From JAEUNJ01 sp052035955 (GTDB lineage Bacteria; Pseudomonadota; Gammaproteobacteria; Burkholderiales; Rhodocyclaceae): a stretch of DNA of 13,590 nucleotides. Below the pieces are notes generated by a model that saw nothing but the letters and a program-made list of their open reading frames with translations, was not told where the DNA came from and ran no database searches. A program made the translations under genes and the position numbers. Each line of letters opens with the position of its first letter. Position 1 is the stretch's first letter. Positions 7,054-13,140 of the stretch are shown one piece after another. The DNA is taken from assembly GCA_052035955.1 (NCBI GenBank), contig JBPOHD010000108.1:1-13590 (forward strand). The letters are read 5' to 3'.

Positions 7054-7977
7054 TCACGGTCCGCGCTCCAGCAACCGGATCTGCCCGGCGATGGCCTCGT
7101 CGTCGGGCACCGCCAGCCCCAGGGAGCGGACCACCGGCCGGTTGACGGCCACGTTGAACTGTTGCGGGTGCTGCGGCGCCGGCAGCGGCCGGCCGGCCAG
7201 GAAATGGCGGGCCGCCAGGCCGGCCTGGCGTCCCACCTGCTCGGGTGTCGAATGGACCGCCAGGGTCGCCCCCGCCTTCACGTAGGCCGCCGAGAAGGCG
7301 ACCAGCGGCAGCCCCTCCCGATACAGGGTGCGCAGGATGTTCTGGATCGTCCCGGCCCCCCACACCGCCGGGTCGGGCACGGCAAGCAGGACATCGGCAT
7401 CATGGAGCAGCCGCTGCAGGGCGCCGTAGATCTCGTCCGGTCCGCCCACCCGGACGATGGACAGCGCCAGTCCGCGCTCCTTGGCCGCGGCCCGCAGCGC
7501 GTCGGCCTGGCCGGCCGACTCCGGGCCCAGGAGCACGCCCACCCGGCGCCGCTCCGGCAGTACGGCACGCAGGAGGTCCAGGTGCCGCGCCGGGGGCTGG
7601 TCGAGGAAGACGGCCGTCATCGGATAGGCGCGCCGCGGCCCGCGCTCGGCCACGGCCTCGAAGGCCGGACGCAACACCAGGGCGGCCAGCACGGGGGCGC
7701 GCAGTTCCGCCTCGACGGTCGCCTTCAGGGCCTGGGCGCCGAGCGGAATCGCCAGGCGCGGTGGCCTGGCCGCCAGCGTGCCGATGTCGCCGGGGGCCAG
7801 GACCACCACCTCCGCCTGGGGATCGAGGGCTGCCCGCACCGCCTCGGCCGCCTCGAGATAGGGGGCCGTACGCTCCGAGAGGATCAGGGCCACGTCCGCC
7901 GCGACGGCGGCCGGGGCCCCGAGGACGACGACCAGGATCGTCGCCAGGCAGGCAAGCGCGGCAGGCAGGCGGAGCAC
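7054..7977 (-). CDS. Periplasmic ABC-type substrate-binding protein (ABC_sub_bind-like)
   Basis: An exported two-lobed binding protein of about 307 aa. The N-terminus has a hydrophobic signal segment, starting VLRLPAALACLATILVVV and ending near AAVAAD. The body has the alternating alpha/beta pattern of the ABC_sub_bind (TrpX-like) family: an Ile-Pro-Leu-Gly-Ala-Gln element in lobe one, RRRVGVLLGPES at the start of lobe two, and LPLVAFSAAYVKAGATLAVHS near the end. No permease or ATPase gene is nearby. It lies between a TonB-dependent receptor and a hybrid kinase, so a sensing role seems likelier than transport. Its stop lies 10 nt before the kinase start. The GTG at 7977 is the best start by signal-peptide position, but its ribosome binding site is poor; a CTG at 8010 overlapping the receptor stop, behind GGAG, is an alternative. 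The ligand is unknown. Confidence 0.83.
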   Translation of the reverse strand: MLRLPAALACLATILVVVLGAPAAVAADVALILSERTAPYLEAAEAVRAALDPQAEVVVLAPGDIGTLAARPPRLAIPLGAQALKATVEAELRAPVLAALVLRPAFEAVAERGPRRAYPMTAVFLDQPPARHLDLLRAVLPERRRVGVLLGPESAGQADALRAAAKERGLALSIVRVGGPDEIYGALQRLLHDADVLLAVPDPAVWGAGTIQNILRTLYREGLPLVAFSAAYVKAGATLAVHSTPEQVGRQAGLAARHFLAGRPLPAPQHPQQFNVAVNRPVVRSLGLAVPDDEAIAGQIRLLERGP

Positions 7978-8006
7978 GGTGGCGGGCTTCGGAGTCGGGT
8001 CGCCGA

Positions 8007-10025
8007 TCAGAACTCCAGCCTCAGGCCGACGGTCAGGCGGCGTCCGAAGGCGTGGGTCTCCGGCGGCAGCGGGGCACGGAACTCGTCGTAGCGGCCGAAC
8101 AGGTTGGTTCCCGCCAGGATCAGTTCGCCGCGCCGGGCGCCGTCGCGCCAGCGCCAGGTCACGCGGGCATCCGTCCGCCGATAGGCAGCGATCTCGTCGC
8201 CGAACTCGAGCCAGTGGATGCGTCCCACGCGATGATGGACGATCGTGAAATCGAGCCGCTCGGACAAGGTCTGGGTCCACAGGATGGAACTGCCGTGGCG
8301 TGGCGCAGAGCGGGCCACCCGCGGGATGTGCTGGCGGATGCGCTGGGCGGCGTGGGTCCAGGTCAGGCGGCTGCCGGGCAGGGGCGAGAAGGCAACCTGC
8401 CCCTCCAGGCCCATATTGCGGGAGGACTCCAGGTTGGCGAAGCTGTAGGCGGTCGCCCCCACGGGAACGGAAGCGTCGAAGTAGGGGAGCTGGACGATCA
8501 GGTCCTTCAGGCGTTCGTCGTAGAGCCGGAGGTTCCAGTGGGTATTGCCGGGGGCCAGGCGCCCCTGGTAGCCCAATTCCCGGGCGACGATCCTCTCCGG
8601 CCTCAAGTCCGGGTTACCGATGATCAGCTGGTCGATCGGGATTCCCGACGGCGTCGCCCGCTGGTTGAATCGCGCCTCGAAGATGGTCGGCGAGCGGGTC
8701 GCCGTCGACAGGCCGGCGCGCAGCGCGTGTCCGGGGGCCACCTCATGGTTCACGAACAGCCGCGGCGCCAGCGTTCCCCGGGTCAGCGACACGCGTTCGG
8801 CCATCAGGCCCAGGTTCACCGTGGTGGCGCGGGCGGCACGCCACTCCAGGTTGCCGGACAGGCGCCAGGTGCGCGTCCGGCGCGCCTCGGGACTGCCGAA
8901 CAGCATCGGGCTGGTCACGGCGTCGGAGCGCAATTCCAGGCCGACGTTGCCGCGCAGGTCCTCGCCCAGGAAACCGCTCAGCCGGGCCTCGGCGCTGCGC
9001 CGCAGTGCCGTGCGGTTGGTGTCGACGGCCACCGGCCCGGGCAGCAGCGGCAGCGACAATTCGTCCACGTGGCGATCCCGGCTTTCGTGGAGGCCCAGGT
9101 AGGCCTCGCCGCCGCCCGCCAGGGTATGCAGCCAGTCCAGCTGCACCACCTGGTTGGCCGAATGCCGTTGGCGCGAGGGATTGAAGGGATCGGAGGCATA
9201 GCCCTCCCCCGCTTCGCCGGACTGGTGCGCGAAGGTGAAGCCCAGTTCGTCGGAGGCCGTCGGCCGGGCCTCCCCGCGCAGCCGCAGCAGGCGGCTGCGC
9301 CAGCCGTCGCGCAGCCGGTCCAGGCCGCCGGAACCGCGCCAGGACGCCGTCATGCGGGCGGCCAGGGCCTCGTTCCCCCCCGCCCAGCGGACGGTGCCCT
9401 CGCCCTCCCCGCTGCCCCCGGCCAACCTCAGGGAGGTGCCGGGGGCGTCGCGGGGCGCCTGGGTGGTGATGTTCACCACCCCGAGGAAGGCATTGGTGCC
9501 GTAGTTGGCCGAATTGGAGCCGCCGAGGACCTCGATCCGCTCCACATCGTCGATGGCCACCGGCAGGCTCTGCCAGTCGATGCCCTGGGTCCAGTACTCG
9601 CTGTTCACCGGCCGGCCGTCCACGAGCACGAGGACGCGGTTGGAGAACTCGCCGGCCAGGCCGTGGTAGGTGGCAACGCCCCACCAGCCGCGCAGCCAGG
9701 CCGCCTGGAATCCCGGGGCGAGGCGCAGCAGGTCCATCAGGTTGCGGTAGCCCGTGGCGCGGATGGTCTCCCGGTCGAGGACCGTGACCATCCCCGGGGC
9801 TTCCAATTGGGGCTGGGGCAGTCGGGCGACGGAGAAGACCACCGGCAGGTCGCCGAGCAGTTCCCCCTCGCTGAGGGCCCTGGCGGTCCCGGCAACAAGG
9901 GCCACCGCGGCGGCCATCCAGGCCCGATTCAGTGCGCGCAGCCGCGGGGCCGCGGGCGGCCGGCGGGAACGGGTCCCGGGGCCGGGGTCGGCCCCGGGGG
10001 CGGTCACGGCGGAGCGATTCTCCAC
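8007..10025 (-). CDS. TonB-dependent outer-membrane receptor
   Basis: A 672-aa plug-and-barrel receptor that would import or sense a ligand across the outer membrane using TonB energy. The plug is recognisable from LPVVFSVARLPQ through VTVLDRETIRATGYRNLMDL, LVLVDGRPVNSEYW and the plug end DVERIEVLGG..SANYGTNAFLGVVNI. The rest is beta-barrel, with NPDLRPERI and a terminal aromatic (VGLRLEF). I place the start at GTG 10025 because GGAGG lies 5 nt upstream. The reading frame stays open another 47 codons upstream without a good start. This gives an unusually long n-region (about 35 residues) before the hydrophobic signal core WMAAAVALVAGTARA. The gene is third in the operon, 137 bp after the small membrane protein gene. 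A TonB transducer is encoded upstream on the same strand. No siderophore or cobalamin feature identifies the ligand. Confidence 0.94.
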   Translation of the reverse strand: MENRSAVTAPGADPGPGTRSRRPPAAPRLRALNRAWMAAAVALVAGTARALSEGELLGDLPVVFSVARLPQPQLEAPGMVTVLDRETIRATGYRNLMDLLRLAPGFQAAWLRGWWGVATYHGLAGEFSNRVLVLVDGRPVNSEYWTQGIDWQSLPVAIDDVERIEVLGGSNSANYGTNAFLGVVNITTQAPRDAPGTSLRLAGGSGEGEGTVRWAGGNEALAARMTASWRGSGGLDRLRDGWRSRLLRLRGEARPTASDELGFTFAHQSGEAGEGYASDPFNPSRQRHSANQVVQLDWLHTLAGGGEAYLGLHESRDRHVDELSLPLLPGPVAVDTNRTALRRSAEARLSGFLGEDLRGNVGLELRSDAVTSPMLFGSPEARRTRTWRLSGNLEWRAARATTVNLGLMAERVSLTRGTLAPRLFVNHEVAPGHALRAGLSTATRSPTIFEARFNQRATPSGIPIDQLIIGNPDLRPERIVARELGYQGRLAPGNTHWNLRLYDERLKDLIVQLPYFDASVPVGATAYSFANLESSRNMGLEGQVAFSPLPGSRLTWTHAAQRIRQHIPRVARSAPRHGSSILWTQTLSERLDFTIVHHRVGRIHWLEFGDEIAAYRRTDARVTWRWRDGARRGELILAGTNLFGRYDEFRAPLPPETHAFGRRLTVGLRLEF

Positions 10026-10043
10026 GGGCGCCTCCAGTCTCCC

Positions 10044-10067
10044 GGAGCGGGGCGGGCGGACCGCTCC
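10044..10067 (-). other. Hairpin in the receptor's upstream leader
   Basis: GGAGCGG (10044-10050) and CCGCTCC (10061-10067) form a 7-bp stem with a 10-nt loop. It lies just upstream of the receptor ribosome binding site in a 137-bp intercistronic gap. It could tune receptor translation or be an RNA-processing site. I do not see the conserved boxes of a known riboswitch. Confidence 0.28.
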
Positions 10068-10162
10068 GCCACGCCCCTGCCGGGAATACCCAGGGCATCG
10101 ATCCGCCACCCCGAATCGCCCTCTCCGTTCTGCGGGGAATCGCTTCCGGGGTACGACGCGGA

Positions 10163-10489
10163 TCAAGTCCAGGTTGGAATTGTTTCGTCCTCGATTATCT
10201 CCGAATCCGTCGCCGTGGCGCCGGCGGTGCCGGAGGTCCCGTCGGTCGCCCCGTCGGTCGCCCCGTCGGTCGCCCCATCCGGCGCGCGCGGGACGGGTTC
10301 GACGGGCAGCGGCCGGGCCGCGCTGGTCCCGGCCTCGCCGCCGGCTTCCCCGCCCCCGCCGAGGGCACCGGCGATGCCGATGACCATGGCCACCGCCGCC
10401 ACCTGTGCCACCGTCCGCCAGGCGGCGGGCCGCCGGATGCCGACGATTGCCGCCAATTCCGTCGCCTTTGCCGCGTCAGGGCGTCCCAT
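10163..10489 (-). CDS. Small one-pass membrane protein with an Asp-Gly-Ala-Thr repeat, unknown function
   Basis: A 108-aa protein. A basic N-terminal cytoplasmic segment (MGRPDAAKATELAAIVGIRR) is followed by one membrane span (about 25-45, TVAQVAAVAMVIGIAGAL). A low-complexity Gly/Ala/Pro/Thr tail is predicted to be periplasmic, with DGAT repeated three times plus DGT, ending in the acidic DSEIIEDETIPTW. The ATG at 10489 overlaps the end of the Sel1-repeat gene by 14 nt and has GGGAGG 5 nt upstream, so it is translationally coupled and very probably real. I recognise no family. Topology resembles an anti-sigma factor or a periplasmic scaffold anchor, but no diagnostic motif supports either. 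Confidence 0.72.
   Translation of the reverse strand: MGRPDAAKATELAAIVGIRRPAAWRTVAQVAAVAMVIGIAGALGGGGEAGGEAGTSAARPLPVEPVPRAPDGATDGATDGATDGTSGTAGATATDSEIIEDETIPTWT
10241..10276. repeat. Three exact 12-bp tandem repeats
   Basis: GTCGGTCGCCCC occurs three times in succession with no mismatch. It lies inside the small membrane protein gene and encodes its Asp-Gly-Ala-Thr units. A 12-bp unit keeps the reading frame when the copy number changes, so tail length may vary between strains. Confidence 0.9.
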
Positions 10490-11093
10490 GGTCGCCTCCC
10501 GTGCCTCCGGCGCCGCCGGCCAGGACCAGGTCCTCCCCGCCGCAGCCGTGGCCCTCGATCAGGGCCCGCGCCGCCGGGTCGCCGCCATCGGCCGCCCGGG
10601 CCAGCCATTCCCGGGCCGCCCCATCGTCCCGCGCCGTCCCCTCGCCCCGCAGGCTCGCCAGGGCCAGGCGGTAGGCGGCGCCGGCATGGCCCGCCTCCGC
10701 CGCCGCCCGCCAGTGGGCGACGGCCGCCCCGGCATCCCGGGTCAGGTGGCGCCCCGAGGCGGCCATCAGCCCCAGGCTGTAGTGGGCCCGCGGATTGCCC
10801 GCCGCCGCGGCCCGGCCCAGCCAGCCCAGTCCCGCGGCGACGTCCTTGCCGACACCCCGGCCGGCCACCAGCATCATCCCGACGGCATCCATGGCGGCGG
10901 GATGCCCGGCCCGGGCAGCCGCCAGGAAGCGGGCATAGGCCACCCCTTCGTCCGCGCCGCGTTCGTAAGCCGTGGCGCCACCCCGCAGCAGCGCGGCCTT
11001 GCCGGCCGAGAAATCCCCGTCGCCCGGCGCCGCGACGGCGGCGAGCGGAAGCATGCCGAGCAGCACCGGTAACACTTTCCATGTCGCTTTCAT
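10476..11093 (-). CDS. Sel1-repeat periplasmic protein
   Basis: A 205-aa protein and first gene of the operon. The signal peptide MKATWKVLPVLLGMLPLAAVAA is followed by about three Sel1-like (TPR-type) repeats between residues about 48 and 180. Repeat cores include AGHPAAMDAVGMMLVAGRGV, AGNPRAHYSLGLMAASGRHL and AGHAGAAYRLALASLRGEGT. A Gly-rich tail follows. Sel1 repeats are alpha-helical protein-protein interaction scaffolds and have no catalytic role. The ATG at 11093 has GGAG 7 nt upstream, and a sigma70-like promoter with the shared operator lies 44-101 bp upstream. Being cotranscribed with a receptor, a binding protein and a kinase, it may act as a periplasmic scaffold among them; that role is inference. 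Confidence 0.87.
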   Translation of the reverse strand: MKATWKVLPVLLGMLPLAAVAAPGDGDFSAGKAALLRGGATAYERGADEGVAYARFLAAARAGHPAAMDAVGMMLVAGRGVGKDVAAGLGWLGRAAAAGNPRAHYSLGLMAASGRHLTRDAGAAVAHWRAAAEAGHAGAAYRLALASLRGEGTARDDGAAREWLARAADGGDPAARALIEGHGCGGEDLVLAGGAGGTGGDHGTP

Positions 11094-11136
11094 GCGCCTT
11101 CTCCTTCGTTTCGCGGCCCCTTGCCGCGTGCGAAGG

Positions 11137-11166
11137 ATTCTCGGCCGGCGCCCCCTGGCGGCACAA
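11137..11166 (-). promoter_or_regulatory. Sigma70-like promoter of the five-gene operon
   Basis: The -35 is TTGTGC (11161-11166) and the -10 is GAGAAT (11137-11142), with an 18-bp spacer. The predicted start is about 11130, giving a 37-nt leader that contains the ribosome binding site. The operator core is centred 58.5 bp upstream of the start, nearly identical to the small membrane protein promoter. Confidence 0.55.
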
Positions 11167-11176
11167 TTGTCCCGAC

Positions 11177-11194
11177 GGACTAATACCTTCGTAT
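11177..11194. promoter_or_regulatory. Shared operator, copy 2: upstream of the five-gene operon
   Basis: The site is GGACTAATACCTTCGTAT, containing the perfect palindrome ATAC-CTTC-GTAT (11183-11194). It shares 14 of 18 positions with the copy at 4282-4299; the differences are one purine swap and the 3-nt centre. Relative to its downstream promoter it has the same orientation as copy 1 has to the small membrane protein promoter. It is presumably bound by the module's response regulator. Confidence 0.65.
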
Positions 11195-11238
11195 CGTCCC
11201 CGGCCGAGGGGCTTGCGATTCCGGCGGGGCGGCGCCCG

Positions 11239-11781
11239 TCAATTGAGCCGGAAGCGCACCGGCAGCAGGGCTTCCCGCGGCATCTCCGCCGGCAGGGAGC
11301 GCAGGCCGCGGGCCGCCGCCACGGCGGCCTCGTCGAGGATGCGGTGGCCGCTGCCGCGCTCCACCCGGGCGGCCACTGCGGTCCCCGATTCGTCGAGGAA
11401 GACCAGCACCAGCACCTCCCCCTCCAGCCCCCGGGCGATGGCCTCCGGGGGGTAGAGCAGGCGCTCGGCGACCTGCGCCATGGCCTGGCGCAGCGGGGCG
11501 GCGGCCGGCCTGGGGCGTCCCGCCGGGGCGGCGGGTGGCGGGGCCTTCGCCGGCGCCGCGGAGCGCGGGAGACGGGGTTCCCTGGGCAGGAAGAGGGGCG
11601 GTTCCTGCCGCGGCGCCGCGGCCGGCTGCGGCGGCGCCGTCAGGGTCGCCGCCAGGGCGGCGGCGGACGGCCGCCGCTCCGGGTTATCCTTGCGCCACAC
11701 CGGCCCCGCGATCAGGGCCGCGTGCAGGGCCACCGAGATGCCCAGGGCCCATGCGATGGGTATTTTTCCCGCCTCTGCCAT
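11239..11781 (-). CDS. TonB-family energy transducer
   Basis: A 180-aa protein with standard TonB layout. There is an N-terminal membrane anchor (about 8-27, PIAWALGISVALHAALIAG), a Pro/Ala-rich periplasmic spacer (about 35-95), and a C-terminal TonB domain (about 98-180). The domain holds LLYPPEAIARGLEGEVLVLV, SGHRILDEAAVAAARGL and a terminal LPVRFRLN. TonB couples the proton-motive force, through ExbB/ExbD, to outer-membrane receptors; no exbB or exbD gene is in the window. It lies just upstream of, and on the same strand as, the operon with the TonB-dependent receptor, so it may be its dedicated partner. The ATG at 11781 is only 9 bp from the divergent ankyrin start. Its ribosome binding site is weak (TAGG, 1 nt from the start), so leaderless or atypical initiation is possible. 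Confidence 0.9.
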   Translation of the reverse strand: MAEAGKIPIAWALGISVALHAALIAGPVWRKDNPERRPSAAALAATLTAPPQPAAAPRQEPPLFLPREPRLPRSAAPAKAPPPAAPAGRPRPAAAPLRQAMAQVAERLLYPPEAIARGLEGEVLVLVFLDESGTAVAARVERGSGHRILDEAAVAAARGLRSLPAEMPREALLPVRFRLN

Positions 11782-11790
11782 GCCTACATT

Positions 11791-12729
11791 ATGAAGCGCC
11801 TTAGCCTCCTCCCCTTCCTGCTGGCCGCCTGCTTCCTCGCCGCACCCGCGGCGGCGGCCGGATTCACCCCGCCCGACCCGGTGCTTTTCCGCAACCAGAT
11901 GGAGGTCGGCAACCTGTCCCTGGCCCGCGAGTGGCTCGACGCCGGGCTGGACCCGGATTTCCAGGGCGACGCCATCGGCAGCGGCCTGATGGTCGCCGCC
12001 TGGACGGGCAACCTGCCCCTGCTGGACCTCTTCCTCGACCGGGGCGCCGATCCGGCGCGGCGCAACGCCCTGGGCGAGGACGCCCTGATGCACGCCGCCT
12101 GGAAGGGCCACGTCGAGGTGGTGCGGCGCCTGCTCGCCCGCGGCCTGCGCCCGGACCGGCCGGCCCTGCAATGGACGGCCCTGCACTACGCCGCCTTCTC
12201 CGGCCACGGCGAGGTGGTGCGCCTCCTGCTGGAGGCCGGCGCCGACCTGAACGCCCGCAGCCCCAACGGCTCCACGCCGCTGATGATGGCCGTCTACGAG
12301 GGGCGGGAGGACCTGGCCCGCTGGCTGGTGGACAAGGGCGCCGACCGCGGCGTGCGCAACGACTGGGGCGACCGGGCCCTGGAATGGGCCTTCAAGTTCA
12401 ACCGCCTGGGCATCGCCCGGGCCGTCGCCCCGCCGCAGGAATTCGCCGCCGCCGCCAGCCGGCCCAAGGCCGACTGGGGCGAGGCGAAGCGCTCGGAGCC
12501 CACCTCCGAGGCCCTGCTGGAGATGCTGCGCATCCGCGAGCTCCTGGCCGAGCGCAAGCTGAACGTGGACAAGCTGGACCGGCGCATCGCCGCCGAGCGG
12601 GTGAAGATCGCCCGCGGCGGCGTCGCCCCCGAGGCCGCCCCGCCGGCGGCCACCGTGCTCGAGATCCGCGCCAGCCGCCAGTCGCCGGAGCGGCAGAGCG
12701 CCCGGATGATCCGCGAGGGCGGCCGGTAG
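11791..12729 (+). CDS. Exported ankyrin-repeat protein
   Basis: A 312-aa protein. The N-terminal export signal is MKRLSLLPFLLAACFLAAPA followed by Ala-rich sequence. LAAC at residues 11-14 is a possible lipobox, but the hydrophobic stretch continues past the Cys, so a plain signal peptide is also possible. Four to five ankyrin repeats span about residues 50-210; cores include ALMHAAWKGHVEVVRRLLAR, TALHYAAFSGHGEVVRLLLE and TPLMMAVYEGREDLARWLVD. A charged helical segment (about 248-280, LLEMLRIRELLAERKLNVDK) follows, with an Ala/Arg-rich end. Ankyrin repeats mediate protein binding; the partner is unknown. The start is fixed by the signal peptide, but there is no Shine-Dalgarno sequence upstream and only 9 bp separate it from the divergent TonB start. 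Confidence 0.9.
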   Translation: MKRLSLLPFLLAACFLAAPAAAAGFTPPDPVLFRNQMEVGNLSLAREWLDAGLDPDFQGDAIGSGLMVAAWTGNLPLLDLFLDRGADPARRNALGEDALMHAAWKGHVEVVRRLLARGLRPDRPALQWTALHYAAFSGHGEVVRLLLEAGADLNARSPNGSTPLMMAVYEGREDLARWLVDKGADRGVRNDWGDRALEWAFKFNRLGIARAVAPPQEFAAAASRPKADWGEAKRSEPTSEALLEMLRIRELLAERKLNVDKLDRRIAAERVKIARGGVAPEAAPPAATVLEIRASRQSPERQSARMIREGGR

Positions 12730-12834
12730 CAGGGCCTGCCGCGGCGGCCTCCGGGCGGGAGAAAGTCGAAACCTCACCGCAGAGGCGCAAAGGCCCAGAG
12801 GGCCGCAAAGGAAGGCAGGGCGGCTTGGCGGTTC
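12730..12834. repeat. Non-coding stretch with a degenerate 9-bp-period purine-rich repeat
   Basis: After the ankyrin gene I see no gene. At about 12779-12814 the sequence has a degenerate 9-bp period: CGCAGAGGC, GCAAAGGCC, CAGAGGGCC, GCAAAGGAA. It is preceded by AAACCTCACC. Similar CGCAGAGGCGCAGAGG-type intergenic elements are, from memory, common in proteobacterial genomes; I cannot verify that here. Confidence 0.5.
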
Positions 12835-13140
12835 TTGTAGGAGCGGCGGCCATGCCGCGATGCCTTTCGGAACCGCTGCCATCGCACCGCCGCCATCGCG
12901 CCGCATGCGGCGCTCCTTCAGGGCCATGCCGTTCGGTTGGGCCGAAGGAGGCGGATCGGCGTTGTAGGAGCGGCGGCCACGCCGCGATGCCTTTCGGGAC
13001 CGCTGCCATCGCGCCGCCGCCATCGCGCCGCATGCGGCGCTCCTACAGGGCCATGCCGGTCGGTTCGGCCGAAGGAGGCGGATCGGCGTTGTAGGAGCGG
13101 CGGCCACGCCGCGATGCCTTTCGGAGCCGCAGCCATCGCG
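12835..13140. repeat. 127-bp tandem array of paired inverted REP elements (BIME-like)
   Basis: Unit starts are at 12835, 12962 and 13089, exactly 127 bp apart. The first two units are complete and differ at only a few positions; the third stops after about 52 bp. Each full unit has a forward REP beginning GTAGGAGCGGCGGCC (at 12837, 12964, 13091) with an internal stem of the type GGCGGC/GCCGC. Each also has an inverted REP ending CATGCGGCGCTCCTACA (12895-12920 and 13022-13047). This is the GTAG class of REP, mobilised in other bacteria by REP-associated tyrosine transposases; none is in the window. The array separates the ankyrin gene from the broken lysozyme gene and forms the latter's abnormal 3' end. 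Confidence 0.87.

Noticed and set aside
7978..8280. An N-terminal extension of the binding protein into the receptor gene
   Set aside because: The extra residues are Arg/Pro-rich, overlap receptor coding sequence and precede a normal signal peptide.
10026..10162. A cobalamin riboswitch ahead of the TonB-dependent receptor
   Set aside because: The 137-nt gap has GC hairpins, but I do not see the B12-box or the other conserved riboswitch segments.
7245..11072. A 1275-residue plus-strand open frame
   Set aside because: It overlaps four minus-strand genes with clear families. Its composition is Arg/Pro/Gly/Gln-rich without domains.
12835..13140. A CRISPR array, suggested by regular spacing
   Set aside because: The whole 127-bp unit is repeated, including the supposed spacers. 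The internal structure is paired inverted GTAG REPs, and no cas genes are present.
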